DNA of 64,000 nt from an uncultured Bacilli bacterium (lineage in GTDB: Bacteria; Bacillota_I; Bacilli_A; RF39; UBA660), in NCBI GenBank assembly GCA_934119955.1, contig CAKOSZ010000003.1, positions 93,951 to 157,950 of the forward strand. The letters are read 5' to 3'. Below the pieces are notes generated by a model. The model searched no databases. It saw nothing but the letters and a program-made list of their open reading frames with translations, and was not told the DNA's origin. A program made the position numbers and the translations under genes. Below, one piece after another: positions 42,417-51,344 of this stretch (positions are counted from its first letter, which is position 1; every line of letters starts with the position of its first letter).

Positions 42417-43205
42417 CTACTTTGATGTCCTTGCGTAAGTATTAACTTTAACTGAGAAAGTTTTATTTAATACTTCGTCTGTATAAGGAGCATCTTCACT
42501 AACCCACATACGCATAACAAAATTAATTTTTTTATTTTTTATATCATTTTTAGAAATTGTTCCTTGGTAAATAAGTTTTCCTTCTGTTTCATTGTAACTG
42601 CTTTTTTTGTAATCAGCAAATGTTTTAACTCGGTTATCTGGTTTATAGGAAAATGGAACTCCTTCTCCATTTTTTTCTAAATATAATTTTACATATTTTT
42701 CTGGTAAAGTATTATTTACATCTGGAACTGCTGTTAATTCATATTCAACTCCTTTTGTTTTTTTACCAATTATTAATGAAAAATTAAAAACATAATTTTC
42801 ACCTTTAAATTGTTTTCCTACTTCATCCTTAGTTGGAAATTGATTTACTAAATATATTCCTTTTTCACTATAAGGACCTGTATTTTCAACATAAGTTACT
42901 ATATAACGATCTTTATCATTACCATTATTGTTATTATTGTTATTATTGTTATTATTATTATCATCTGGTTTATCTGGCTCATCATCCTTTTTAATAATTG
43001 ATATTATAGTATTAATAGTTTGATTACCATCTAAAAAGTTAATTACTGAAAAAGATAATCCTAGTGCAAATAAAACCGCAAAAGTTGTTAAAAGAATTAA
43101 AAGAACTGGATATCTTCTCTCATTATTATTTACATAGTATTCTATTTCTTTTTCATCAATTTCTTTATCTTTTTCTAAATCTATGTCCTTTTTATCCCTG
43201 TTCAT
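42417..43205 (-). CDS. TasA-like exported protein with Asn-rich spacer
   Basis: About 262 residues. The first 30 residues are acidic/basic cytoplasmic sequence, followed by a membrane segment (PVLLILLTTFAVLFALGLSF). After a KKDDEPDKPDD linker comes a stretch of twelve Asn and then a beta-rich domain (YIVTYVENTGPYSEKGIYLV; FSVKVNTYAR). The ATG at 43205 has GGGAGG upstream, so the 10 earlier in-frame residues are not used. The poly-Asn stretch is a codon repeat (attattgtt units) that may vary in length. Confidence 0.6.
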   Translation of the reverse strand: MNRDKKDIDLEKDKEIDEKEIEYYVNNNERRYPVLLILLTTFAVLFALGLSFSVINFLDGNQTINTIISIIKKDDEPDKPDDNNNNNNNNNNNNGNDKDRYIVTYVENTGPYSEKGIYLVNQFPTKDEVGKQFKGENYVFNFSLIIGKKTKGVEYELTAVPDVNNTLPEKYVKLYLEKNGEGVPFSYKPDNRVKTFADYKKSSYNETEGKLIYQGTISKNDIKNKKINFVMRMWVSEDAPYTDEVLNKTFSVKVNTYARTSK

Positions 43206-43264
43206 ACAAGCCTCCCTATAATAATATAGTATCACAAGATATATTTTTTTACAATCCGTAAACT

Positions 43265-43291
43265 AAAAAAAGTAGAACTTTTTCTACTTTT
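43265..43291 (-). terminator. Terminator of the 43306 gene
   Basis: Ten-pair stem AAAAGTAGAA/TTCTACTTTT (43268-43277 with 43282-43291), then a T run on the minus strand. It may allow partial read-through into the 43205 gene. Confidence 0.8.
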
Positions 43292-43305
43292 AGACACTTT
43301 CTTTT

Positions 43306-43857
43306 TTAAGGAATAATATCAATACTTTCCCCAGTTGCTTTTACCTTAGCCACAAATTTTTCTCCACCATTAGTATAGTAATAATCAACCCATAAAACTA
43401 ATTTACAACTAATTTTACTACTTGCTGCTACATTTTTAGATGTATATAAAATTCCATCTTCTAAGGCTTTTAAATTATCTTTTTTAACTAATTCATCATT
43501 TACATATAATCCATATCTAACTGCACCTAATTTAATAGTAGTATTAGCAGTATCAATATCTAATTGAATCTTAACATCAATTGGAACACTACTTGTATTA
43601 GTAACATCAAAATCATATGAAGAATTAGTAAGTCCAACATCATCTATAACAGGAACTGTATTTGTGATATTTACAACATTACTACCTTCTTTATAATCAA
43701 TAGTAACAAGTGCAGAATCAATTTCATTATTCCTAGTATCTTTTTTATGATAAATAAAATAAACGGCACCAAGAGATATTCCTAAACATAAAAATATACT
43801 TAAAAAAGCAAACCATAATTTTTTCTTATTATTATCACGTAGTTTTTCAGTATCCAT
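43306..43857 (-). CDS. TasA-like exported protein
   Basis: A 183-residue protein with an N-terminal membrane segment (KLWFAFLSIFLCLGISLGAV) and a beta-rich extracytoplasmic domain containing YDFDVTNTSSVPIDVKIQL, KLVLWVDYYYT and one cysteine. The 'tissue-like' N-T-S strands resemble the domains of the neighbouring exported proteins and of the 5492-5971 protein. Probably the first gene of the SipW/TasA-like unit. AGGAGAT precedes the ATG. Confidence 0.6.
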   Translation of the reverse strand: MDTEKLRDNNKKKLWFAFLSIFLCLGISLGAVYFIYHKKDTRNNEIDSALVTIDYKEGSNVVNITNTVPVIDDVGLTNSSYDFDVTNTSSVPIDVKIQLDIDTANTTIKLGAVRYGLYVNDELVKKDNLKALEDGILYTSKNVAASSKISCKLVLWVDYYYTNGGEKFVAKVKATGESIDIIP

Positions 43858-43927
43858 AAAACCATCTCCTATACTAATAATAGAATATCAAATTTTTAAA
43901 ATATTATCAAGTTAAATTTATTTTTAT

Positions 43928-45619
43928 TTATAATTTATTAAATATTTTTTTATAATCATGATTTTTTAATAACTCTTCATGTAGTCCTGTATCAATTATT
44001 TTATTATCATTTAACATTATTACTTGATCTACTATTTCTTTTTTAATAATATCTTTATTCTTTGTTATTATAATTATAGTATTTTCTGATCTTAAATTTT
44101 CTAAAAATTTTAATATAATTTGACTAATATCTTTACTTAAATAATCAAATACCTCATCAAAAATCATTATTTTAGGTCTTGTTAACAATACTTTTATAAT
44201 AGATAAAACATATTTAACATCATTATTGATATTAGTTCCATCTGTTAATAAAATAGTATCATATCCATAAGGAAGTCCCATTATATAATCATGGATATTA
44301 AATAGTTTACAAAAATAAACTATGTTTTCAAAGTTTGAATCAAAAATACTTAAATTATCTTTAATACTTATATTAAAGAACGTAGGATTTTTTCTAACTG
44401 CACCTATTAATTTAGATAAATCTTTGGTTTTAATTGTACTAATATCTTTATCATCTATTTTAATTATTCCTTGATGTTGTCTATTATATCGAAGTAATAA
44501 ATCTAAAATTCCAGTTTTACCAGATCCTGACATACCAGTAATTACATTAAAAGTATTAGCATTTATATTAAAACTAACATCATTTAAAATAGGATCTAGT
44601 TTATTACCATATAAAACATTTTTAAAAGTAATATTTCCTTTTATATCTTTATCAAGTTCTAAGTTAGAATAAGTACTATTTGCATACCTAAACAACTTAT
44701 GAATTCTAGACCTTGCAACTGATACATTTATTTTACTTTCAAAAAGAGTAATAATTGATAAGAATAAATTACTAAGTTTAGTATAATAACTATAAATAAT
44801 TGTTAAAACTCCAATTGTCATATTACCATTTATAATCATTTTAATACCAATAAATAAACCTATTACTTGAAATATATCAATCAGTCCTAAGGATATTTGT
44901 TTTAAATTATATTTATCTATATTTAGTTTATTATTCCATTTAACATAATCACTTACAGTTTCATTAGTTCTATTACTTGCAACATTAAAAATATTAAATC
45001 CTTTTATTTCTTTAACTGATAAAAGTAATTCTTGAAATAAACTAATTCTTTTATCATGTCTTATCTTTCTTTCTTCATTTGTTTTAGCAATTTTAGGATT
45101 ATAATATAAAAGAATAAATAAAACTATTAAAGAAATTAATAAAGTAAAGTATCCTATTGTTATATTTATAGTAAAGAAATAAATAATAATATAAATTGCT
45201 TCTAGAATTTCTACTATTCTAATTACAAGAGTTGCATAATAATCACTTAAAGTTTCAAAATCTTCACTCATTATATTGCTATATTCCGACAAACTAAAAC
45301 GAGACAGACTATATAAAGAATTATTACAAGTTTTTAAAAGTCCTAAGTTTAAATAAGTTTGATATAAATTAGAATATAATTTGTAATAAGTTATTTGGTT
45401 AATAATTTCTGTTACTCTATATAAACAAGTAAAAATTAAAAACATAATTATCATATGATAGGCTGCATTATAATTACCTCTTGTTAGTTCATCTATTAAA
45501 TAACTATAATAAATCGGGATAATTAAAAGAAAGGCTCTTATTGATAAACTTGCTAAAAATTTATATAAGAACCATTTTTTATTTTTAAGTAAAACACTTT
45601 TGTTTTCTTCCTTAGTCAT
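43928..45619 (-). CDS. ABC-exporter-like protein with degenerate nucleotide-binding domain
   Basis: A 563-residue half-transporter: six membrane segments (residues 15-300), then an NBD. Walker A is intact (GMSGSGKTG, about 362-370) and Walker B is present (KIMIFDEVF, about 483-491). The Q-loop glutamine is replaced (VRKNP), the LSGGQ signature is absent (TDGTNINNDVKYV, about 459-471), and the H-loop His is Lys (ITKNKD, about 518-523). ATP may be bound but hydrolysis is doubtful. It follows the HerA-like gene with 7 bases between them. Confidence 0.8.
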   Translation of the reverse strand: MTKEENKSVLLKNKKWFLYKFLASLSIRAFLLIIPIYYSYLIDELTRGNYNAAYHMIIMFLIFTCLYRVTEIINQITYYKLYSNLYQTYLNLGLLKTCNNSLYSLSRFSLSEYSNIMSEDFETLSDYYATLVIRIVEILEAIYIIIYFFTINITIGYFTLLISLIVLFILLYYNPKIAKTNEERKIRHDKRISLFQELLLSVKEIKGFNIFNVASNRTNETVSDYVKWNNKLNIDKYNLKQISLGLIDIFQVIGLFIGIKMIINGNMTIGVLTIIYSYYTKLSNLFLSIITLFESKINVSVARSRIHKLFRYANSTYSNLELDKDIKGNITFKNVLYGNKLDPILNDVSFNINANTFNVITGMSGSGKTGILDLLLRYNRQHQGIIKIDDKDISTIKTKDLSKLIGAVRKNPTFFNISIKDNLSIFDSNFENIVYFCKLFNIHDYIMGLPYGYDTILLTDGTNINNDVKYVLSIIKVLLTRPKIMIFDEVFDYLSKDISQIILKFLENLRSENTIIIITKNKDIIKKEIVDQVIMLNDNKIIDTGLHEELLKNHDYKKIFNKL

Positions 45620-45626
45620 AAATCAC

Positions 45627-47378
45627 CTATTGATTAATAGTCCATGTTTTTAAGACATCACAGTTTGCACTAGAAGGTACTGGATTTGGTAAGGCTACTT
45701 TAATAATTAAAGGTACTTTAAAAGCAAAGCCAAAACATAAGCAATAACCTGGTTGTAAGGCTTTTTGTTTTTCAACAATTTCCTCGGTTATATTAGGAAC
45801 CATTTTACTAATATATTCAATATCTCTTGGATGTGTTGTTTTAAATATTAAAAAGTTAGCACACTGAGACATTACAGTTTCAGATAATTCAACTGGTCTT
45901 TGCGAAATAAGTGTTAATAAAATACCATATTTTCTTCCTTCCTTAGCAATTCTATCAAAGATATTGTAACCAATTAAATCAATATCTTCCCCACTTTTAA
46001 TATAACGATGGGCTTCTTCAACAACTAAATTAAAAGGAATTGTTGCTCTATTTTGTAAGGCTTTGGTGTACTCAAATATTATTCTTGAAAAAATCTTAGT
46101 AATTACTTTGGCAATACTATCTTCTATATCTTCTAAATTAATATTTAAAACTTGATATTTTTGACCATTTTGAATAACTAAACCAGATAAGAATTGTTCA
46201 ACACCAATAAAATTATCGTATTCAAAGAATTTTCTGTTTTCACTTATTATTAAGGAATGTAATTTAACTTTAACTGCTATACTATCTCCATAAGTATTAT
46301 CATTATTTAACCAGTTTTCGCTTATTAAAGTAAAGTTTAAGGCTTTTTCTAAATCTTCTAAGTTATACATATTGTATGTTGTTGGTTCATAGTTATCAAG
46401 ACTTGGATCAACAAATGATGCAATATACTGAGATACTAAAATACTTTCAGTAAAATTACCTTGGGAGTCAACATTGAAGCATTCCCTAAATTTTCTAGTA
46501 TATCCTGCTCCTTGAACTGTTGCTTCCATATTAAATTCATTAGTTGTACAAGTATTAAAGATATCAAATATATCATTTCTTTTTGTATTTGGTAATTTAT
46601 TAGAATAGAAAATTGATAACATAGCTTTGGCAATTATATGATTTTTATAACGATAACTTGTTTCATCACTTAAAGAGAAAATTCTGGCAAGTTTTATCAT
46701 TCTTTCAAGAAGAGTTAATTGACTAACATGTTCAAGTTTTAAAAGAAGGGCTAAGTCATCTATATTTAAAAGCCATGTTGGTATTCTTAATTTTTCATAG
46801 TTATTCATGTTACTAGTTGTAATTACTTTAAAATGATAATTAGGATTAATTTCATTTAAATTATTAAAAGCATTTATATATTCTCCATTATTATCAAAGA
46901 TTATAATAGTTGCTTTATAAGGATAAAAATTTGGAGTTTTGAATAAAGTTTGAAGTAACTTAGTTGTTCCATAACTTTTTCCTGATCCACTATTACCTAA
47001 AATAGTTAAGTGATTACTAAATAAATTATTAATACTCATATAAACTGGTTTATTATTATAAAATGGAGAATTACCAATTGTCATGTTGCCATATTCATTA
47101 GTTCCTGTTATCATGACCATTTCATTTTCATCAAGTAAACGAATACTTGCAGAAATACTAGGTTTTGCAATTATTCCCCCTTGAAATTTATTATTCACTA
47201 TTTCTCCAATAAATCTTGTTTCAATTGTATCATCATGCACATATTCAACTTCGGCTACAACTTGTCTATTATTATCAACAAAAACTAAATGTTGATTAAT
47301 CATATTGGTTTTAATACTACCTGTTTTTACTTTAACATGAGCTCCATGATCACTTATATAAGAAATACTTTCAAACAT
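45627..47378 (-). CDS. HerA-like hexameric ATPase/helicase
   Basis: A 583-residue protein. The N-terminal HAS-barrel-like region is residues 1-115. Walker A is GNSGSGKSYGTTK (about 128-140), the VIIFDNNGEY strand follows, and Walker B is NLVVEEAHRY. The C-terminus has KYGILLTLISQRPVELSETV and NFLIFKTTH. HerA translocases work with NurA in DNA end resection or as a motor in defence systems; no nurA gene is in the window. AGGAGG precedes the ATG. It lies between ylxM and the degenerate ABC gene. Confidence 0.82.
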   Translation of the reverse strand: MFESISYISDHGAHVKVKTGSIKTNMINQHLVFVDNNRQVVAEVEYVHDDTIETRFIGEIVNNKFQGGIIAKPSISASIRLLDENEMVMITGTNEYGNMTIGNSPFYNNKPVYMSINNLFSNHLTILGNSGSGKSYGTTKLLQTLFKTPNFYPYKATIIIFDNNGEYINAFNNLNEINPNYHFKVITTSNMNNYEKLRIPTWLLNIDDLALLLKLEHVSQLTLLERMIKLARIFSLSDETSYRYKNHIIAKAMLSIFYSNKLPNTKRNDIFDIFNTCTTNEFNMEATVQGAGYTRKFRECFNVDSQGNFTESILVSQYIASFVDPSLDNYEPTTYNMYNLEDLEKALNFTLISENWLNNDNTYGDSIAVKVKLHSLIISENRKFFEYDNFIGVEQFLSGLVIQNGQKYQVLNINLEDIEDSIAKVITKIFSRIIFEYTKALQNRATIPFNLVVEEAHRYIKSGEDIDLIGYNIFDRIAKEGRKYGILLTLISQRPVELSETVMSQCANFLIFKTTHPRDIEYISKMVPNITEEIVEKQKALQPGYCLCFGFAFKVPLIIKVALPNPVPSSANCDVLKTWTINQ

Positions 47379-47395
47379 ATATCCTCCTCTTTATT

Positions 47396-47689
47396 CTAAA
47401 ACAAATCTTCTAATTCTTTTTTTATTTTGTTATCATCAATCATATCAATTATAGCATTTAATTTTTCTTTTTTGTAGTATAATTTTAATTTTTCTTCAAA
47501 GAAATAAAGTTTTTCTTCAATTATTTTTAATTGTTTAAAACAAGCATTTCTACTTATTTCATATTTTTCACTTATTTCACCAAATGATAAATTATTAAAA
47601 TAATATTCTTCAAAATAAGTTTGTTGTTTATTTGTTAATAAACTTCCATATAAATCATATAAGTTATTTAAATAAATTAATTTTTCCAT
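47396..47689 (-). CDS. ylxM: YlxM-like SRP-associated DNA-binding protein
   Basis: A 97-residue HTH protein of the UPF0122 (sigma-70 region 4-like) family: LYDLYGSLLTNKQQTYFEEY, then YYFNNLSFGEISEKYEISRN and ACFKQLKIIEEKL. In Firmicutes ylxM is linked to ffh/ftsY and has been tied to SRP function. The ATG follows the stop of ftsY by zero bases (TAGATG). The order here is ftsY before ylxM, and ffh is not nearby. Confidence 0.88.
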   Translation of the reverse strand: MEKLIYLNNLYDLYGSLLTNKQQTYFEEYYFNNLSFGEISEKYEISRNACFKQLKIIEEKLYFFEEKLKLYYKKEKLNAIIDMIDDNKIKKELEDLF

Positions 47690-48745
47690 CTACATCATAT
47701 CCTTAAATAAGCCATAAATATATTTTTCAATATCAAATGTTTCTAAATCATTTATTCCTTCACCAAGACCAATGTATTTAACTGGAATATCAAGTTCTTC
47801 TTTAATAGCAAGAACAATACCACCTTTGGCAGTTCCATCTAATTTTGATAAAACAATACCAGTGATGTTAGTAATTTCTTTAAATGATTTGGCTTGACTT
47901 ATACCATTTTGACCAGTTGTTGCATCTATTACTAGTAGTGTTTCATGTGGTGCACCTTCTATTAAAGAATTAATTACCTTGTTCATTTTTTCAAGTTCTT
48001 TCATTAAATTTACTTTATTTTGTAATCGTCCTGCTGTATCTATTAAAATAACATCAACTTTTTCTTCTTTGGCTTTACTTATTCCATCATAGATTACACT
48101 TGAAGGATCTGATCCCTCTCTCCCACTTATAAATAAACAACCTACTCTTTTACTCCATTCTAAAAGTTGCTCAGTTGCACCTGCTCTAAATGTATCTCCT
48201 GCTACCATTAAAACTTTTTTATTTTCTTTAACTAATTTATTAGCAATTTTCCCAATTGTTGTAGTTTTTCCAACCCCGTTTACTCCAACAAATAAAATAA
48301 CAGTTGGTCCATTTGGATTGTAATTAATCTTATTAGTTAAAATAGAATTATCAACATAAATAATAAATAATTCATCAACTATTACTTCTTTTAAATAATC
48401 AAGATCAGTTATGTCTTCACTTTTAACTCTTTTTTTAAGACGTTCAATAAAAGATAAAACGGTATTAACTCCAATATCAGCCATAATTAAAATATCTTCT
48501 AATTCATCAAAATATTCATCAGTTATTTTTTTAGTTTTATTATTTAAATTAATTAATTTATTAACAAAATTATCTCTTGATTTACTAAGTCCTTTATCAT
48601 ATAGTTTTATTTTTTCTTCTTCTTTTTTCTCTTCTTTGATTTCTTCCTCATTTTCTTTTACATTTTCTATATCGGTAGAAGAATTAACTATATTTTTGTC
48701 TTCTTCTTTTTTAAACATTTTTTTAATATTACTAAATATTCCCAT
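47690..48745 (-). CDS. ftsY: Signal recognition particle receptor FtsY
   Basis: SRP receptor GTPase at the membrane. The N-terminus is a short acidic segment (KENEEEIKEEKKEEEKI), shorter than in E. coli. The NG domain has GVNGVGKTTTIGKIA (G1), GDTFRAGATEQL, DTAGRLQNK (G3) and LSKLDGTAKGG. The ATG at 48745 was selected because AGGAG is 8 bases upstream; two earlier ATGs in frame are too close to it. The length of 351 residues is normal. Confidence 0.95.
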   Translation of the reverse strand: MGIFSNIKKMFKKEEDKNIVNSSTDIENVKENEEEIKEEKKEEEKIKLYDKGLSKSRDNFVNKLINLNNKTKKITDEYFDELEDILIMADIGVNTVLSFIERLKKRVKSEDITDLDYLKEVIVDELFIIYVDNSILTNKINYNPNGPTVILFVGVNGVGKTTTIGKIANKLVKENKKVLMVAGDTFRAGATEQLLEWSKRVGCLFISGREGSDPSSVIYDGISKAKEEKVDVILIDTAGRLQNKVNLMKELEKMNKVINSLIEGAPHETLLVIDATTGQNGISQAKSFKEITNITGIVLSKLDGTAKGGIVLAIKEELDIPVKYIGLGEGINDLETFDIEKYIYGLFKDMM

Positions 48746-48820
48746 ATCCATATCTCCTTTTGTCATACAAAGTATATCATTTTTTCTTATTATTTGTAAA
48801 TGATTTAGAAAATTTTAGAC

Positions 48821-48848
48821 AAAAAAACTACTCAAATGAATAGTTTTT
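48821..48848 (-). terminator. Terminator after the small lipoprotein gene
   Basis: Stem AAAAACTATTC with GAGTAGTTTTT (with a G-U pair), loop of 4, and a T run on the minus strand. Confidence 0.65.
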
Positions 48849-48865
48849 CTTATAAGTAGTTTAAA

Positions 48866-49027
48866 TTATTTACTAGTGATTTTAATTGTATTTAAGATAT
48901 CCTGAACTGTTTTAGAATTATAAACTTCTGTTTTTTCATTTTTAACAGAAATAGTTTTTAACTTATCACATCCAGTTAAAGTAAATACTAAGAAAAATAC
49001 TACAATAATAGAAATTAATTTTTTCAT
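48866..49027 (-). CDS. 53-residue lipoprotein
   Basis: The ATG (49025-49027) has a strong AGGAGGAG site 4-8 bases upstream. The product is MKKLISIIVVFFLVFTLTGC followed by DKLKTISVKNEKTEVYNSK and a short tail. The lipobox LTGC is at residues 17-20. A terminator follows. Its function is unknown; small lipoproteins of this kind often belong to envelope stress or TA-like operons. Confidence 0.8.
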   Translation of the reverse strand: MKKLISIIVVFFLVFTLTGCDKLKTISVKNEKTEVYNSKTVQDILNTIKITSK

Positions 49028-49152
49028 ACTCCTCCTTTAATAAATGAAAATTCATCTACACTTTAAGTATATCAAAGGAAAACTATTAAAACAACGTGAA
49101 AAATAGGATGATTTTTATAATTAAAAATATGACTTTTAGCACTTTTAAATAA

Positions 49153-49644
49153 TTAGTTTTTATTTCTTTTTACTTTTTTAAAGAATAATACATATATTAA
49201 AATTAAATCAATTATATAATCATATATTCTTAATCTATCAAATAAAATAATACTTGATAAAATTGATACTAAAACTATACCAATACTTATTAATTTAGGT
49301 AATATTCCATCTTCCTTAGTCTGCCAAGTAAAATAAGCCATTATAGGTGAAAATAAGGCAAATATTGTCCAGCCTATTATGTAATCTTTACTATATACTC
49401 CGTTTGTTATAAATGCTACAAAATAATAAGTTAGAAGCATTCCTATACAAAATGGAAAAATATTTATCATGGCTTTTTTCTTAGTTTTACTATTAATAGA
49501 AATTAATACCCCAAATAATATCCAAATAGCAAGCTCAGAAAATATATTTCCTAAGTTTTGAGTATAAATATCAAGTAATCTACTAATAACTCCTAAAATT
49601 AAACCTATAATAAACATCATAAATGGATTTAAAATTTTTTTCAT
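49153..49644 (-). CDS. Integral membrane protein, DUF6518-like
   Basis: A 163-residue protein with five or six membrane segments, starting MKKILNPFMMFIIGLILGV. It has no catalytic motif. AGGAGGAGT lies upstream of the ATG. The pattern (GLILGVISRLLDIYT; FIVGWTIFALFSPIMAYFTW) is like the small DUF6518 family, as remembered and not checked. Role unknown. Confidence 0.45.
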   Translation of the reverse strand: MKKILNPFMMFIIGLILGVISRLLDIYTQNLGNIFSELAIWILFGVLISINSKTKKKAMINIFPFCIGMLLTYYFVAFITNGVYSKDYIIGWTIFALFSPIMAYFTWQTKEDGILPKLISIGIVLVSILSSIILFDRLRIYDYIIDLILIYVLFFKKVKRNKN

Positions 49645-49668
49645 ACTCCTCCTATTTTTATTTCAATA

Positions 49669-50163
49669 TTAATTTAATTTTTTTAATTCTTCAAGCATTA
49701 ATTTCTCTATATAATCAATATCAGTGAAAAATAAATTCGTTCCTCTTTTCTTTAATCCAATCATGTTTTTAAATAAATTCTTTATTTCATTTTGTAAATC
49801 TGTTGGGACCTTTAATGGAACGCCGTCTATAGTATGTACATGATCTATATATTTCTCTAATGTGGGAAATGCATTTTGAAGGAGTATTGCTGTATCTTCA
49901 TCTGCAATTCTTCTAATTATAATTGTATTACAAAAACCGTATCGTTCTATTTTCTTATCAATTATCTTTTTATATTTATCTACTTTAGAACTTATTGGTA
50001 TAAACCATAAGATGTTTTTATCTTTGATAGTAAAATAAGTTGGTCTCTTTTTACCTTTTTCATGATTTTGCATTAAACTATCATCATTTACAACATCAAA
50101 ATATTCATCTTTAATATGATATAAATAACCTGTCTTATTTCCATATGCATCATCTCCACACAT
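49669..50163 (-). CDS. Type III toxin, CptN/ToxN/AbiQ-like endoribonuclease
   Basis: A 164-residue protein. The region KKRPTYFTIKDKNILWFIPI followed by SSKVDKYKKI is the characteristic type III toxin core (KRPY ... W/YF-PLSS-x-x-K). The C-terminal part has TIIIRRIADEDTAILLQNAFP and TNLFFTDIDYIEKLM. Toxins of this family are RNases held inactive by a repeat RNA. Upstream on the same strand are a promoter, two covarying repeats and a terminator, which complete the locus. The start shown is the first ATG; no clear ribosome binding site precedes it, so the exact N-terminus is uncertain. Confidence 0.8.
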   Translation of the reverse strand: MCGDDAYGNKTGYLYHIKDEYFDVVNDDSLMQNHEKGKKRPTYFTIKDKNILWFIPISSKVDKYKKIIDKKIERYGFCNTIIIRRIADEDTAILLQNAFPTLEKYIDHVHTIDGVPLKVPTDLQNEIKNLFKNMIGLKKRGTNLFFTDIDYIEKLMLEELKKLN

Positions 50164-50185
50164 AATATATCAGAAAATAAAAGAA

Positions 50186-50207
50186 AACTCCATCTTTTGA
50201 TGAAGTT
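50186..50207 (-). terminator. Leaky terminator between the antitoxin RNA and the toxin
   Basis: Stem AACTTCATC/GATGGAGTT (50199-50207 with 50186-50194, one G-U) with a 4-base loop and a T-rich tail on the minus strand. In type III loci such a terminator sets the RNA-to-toxin ratio. Confidence 0.75.
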
Positions 50208-50332
50208 ATTCTACATTTTCAACCAGGATCATTTATTAGTCGCGCCACCTGGAAGCGAAACACATTGTCGCCTGGAATCATTTGTTATTCGCACCATCCA
50301 GAAGCGAAAGAAATTTTCACACTTTTCAGCGC
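50208..50332 (-). ncRNA. Type III antitoxin RNA with two 49-base repeats
   Basis: The units 50214-50260 and 50263-50309 are 49 bases apart. Each holds a pair of complementary pentamers separated by a loop: CCAGG/CCTGG in one and CTGGA/TCCAG in the other. The paired bases change on both sides (covariation), which shows a conserved RNA stem. A degenerate third unit may start at about 50310-50330. This matches ToxI/CptI antitoxin organisation: promoter, repeats, terminator, toxin. End points are approximate. Confidence 0.8.
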
Positions 50333-50338
50333 AATATA

Positions 50339-50367
50339 AATGTACTATATTTTATGCCAAAAGTCAA
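50339..50367 (-). promoter_or_regulatory. Promoter of the type III TA locus
   Basis: TTGACT (complement of 50362-50367), 17-base spacer, TACATT (complement of 50339-50344); the expected start is close to the first repeat. Confidence 0.65.
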
Positions 50368-50423
50368 TAACCTGACACAAAATTGCAAATCATCTTTGCA
50401 TTAATATTATACACATTTTTTAA

Positions 50424-51155
50424 CTAATTATTAAAACTATTTTCATAAATATCCATAAAAGCTGAAATAAATCTTGCTTGTTCTTGTTCTTCCTTAGAAC
50501 CAGTTGTTACTTGCCAACCATATGTAGCATAACTTTTATAATTAAAATTTGAAAGTGGTAATAAATTAAATTCTTTTTGAATTAATTTAAGACCTTTTTT
50601 ATAGTCTTTCTTTAAAGTTTTAAAGGCTTTTTGAGGATTTTTAAAAACAGCAACTCCATATTTATTAGCACCTACTTCAAAATCAATATTAATTTTACCG
50701 AAGTAATTAACATCAACATCACCTACTATGTTATTATCTTCTATATATAACTTAGAATATCTTAAATTACTATCTATCATATAACCAGATTTAATAAGTA
50801 AGTTTCTACCTATCATAGTAAAAGAAATAACTAATAATATCAAAGTAATAAAGGTTAAAATTTTATACTTTTTAGTTTTATCATTATTAAATTTTAAAAG
50901 TTCTAAAATGTTTTTATCGGCTTGTTTTTTTATTTCTTTTTCATTTAAATATTCACCAGCAAATAATTCATTTAAAGTTATATCTAAAATACTACATAAC
51001 TCTTGCATAAGAGATGGATCAGGCAAATTTAATCCCCTTTCCCATTTACTAACAGCATTTTTACTTACTCCAAGTTTTATAGCAAGGTTTTCTTGGGTGA
51101 TTTCTTTTAATTTTCTTAAACTAGAAATGAATTTACCAATTTTAATTTGATCCAT
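50424..51155 (-). CDS. Membrane-anchored XRE regulator
   Basis: About 243 residues. An N-terminal XRE helix-turn-helix (KIGKFISSLRKLKEITQENL; VSKNAVSKWERG; FAGEYL) is followed by one membrane segment (ILTFITLILLVISFTMIG) and an extracytoplasmic domain. It is a paralogue of the 57707 protein, with the same domain order. AGGAGG lies upstream of the ATG at 51155. The outer domain may sense a signal or bind a partner; its function is unknown. Confidence 0.78.
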   Translation of the reverse strand: MDQIKIGKFISSLRKLKEITQENLAIKLGVSKNAVSKWERGLNLPDPSLMQELCSILDITLNELFAGEYLNEKEIKKQADKNILELLKFNNDKTKKYKILTFITLILLVISFTMIGRNLLIKSGYMIDSNLRYSKLYIEDNNIVGDVDVNYFGKINIDFEVGANKYGVAVFKNPQKAFKTLKKDYKKGLKLIQKEFNLLPLSNFNYKSYATYGWQVTTGSKEEQEQARFISAFMDIYENSFNN

Positions 51156-51344
51156 AATTCCTCCTTTCAAGAAAATATTAACATTTATTATTTAAAAATT
51201 ACACATACCAGTGGTTTACTATTAATAATTTATCATATTTTTCAAGTTTTTTAAATATATAAAAAAGAAAACAGTAAAAAAAGTAAATTTTCTTCGCAAT
51301 AAATTTTTGATATAATTATTATACAATAAAGGTGGTATGTAGTA

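Noticed and set aside
50214..50309. The two 49-base repeats as a short CRISPR array
   Set aside because: No spacers separate the units, they are contiguous and covarying, and a type III toxin gene with terminator follows.
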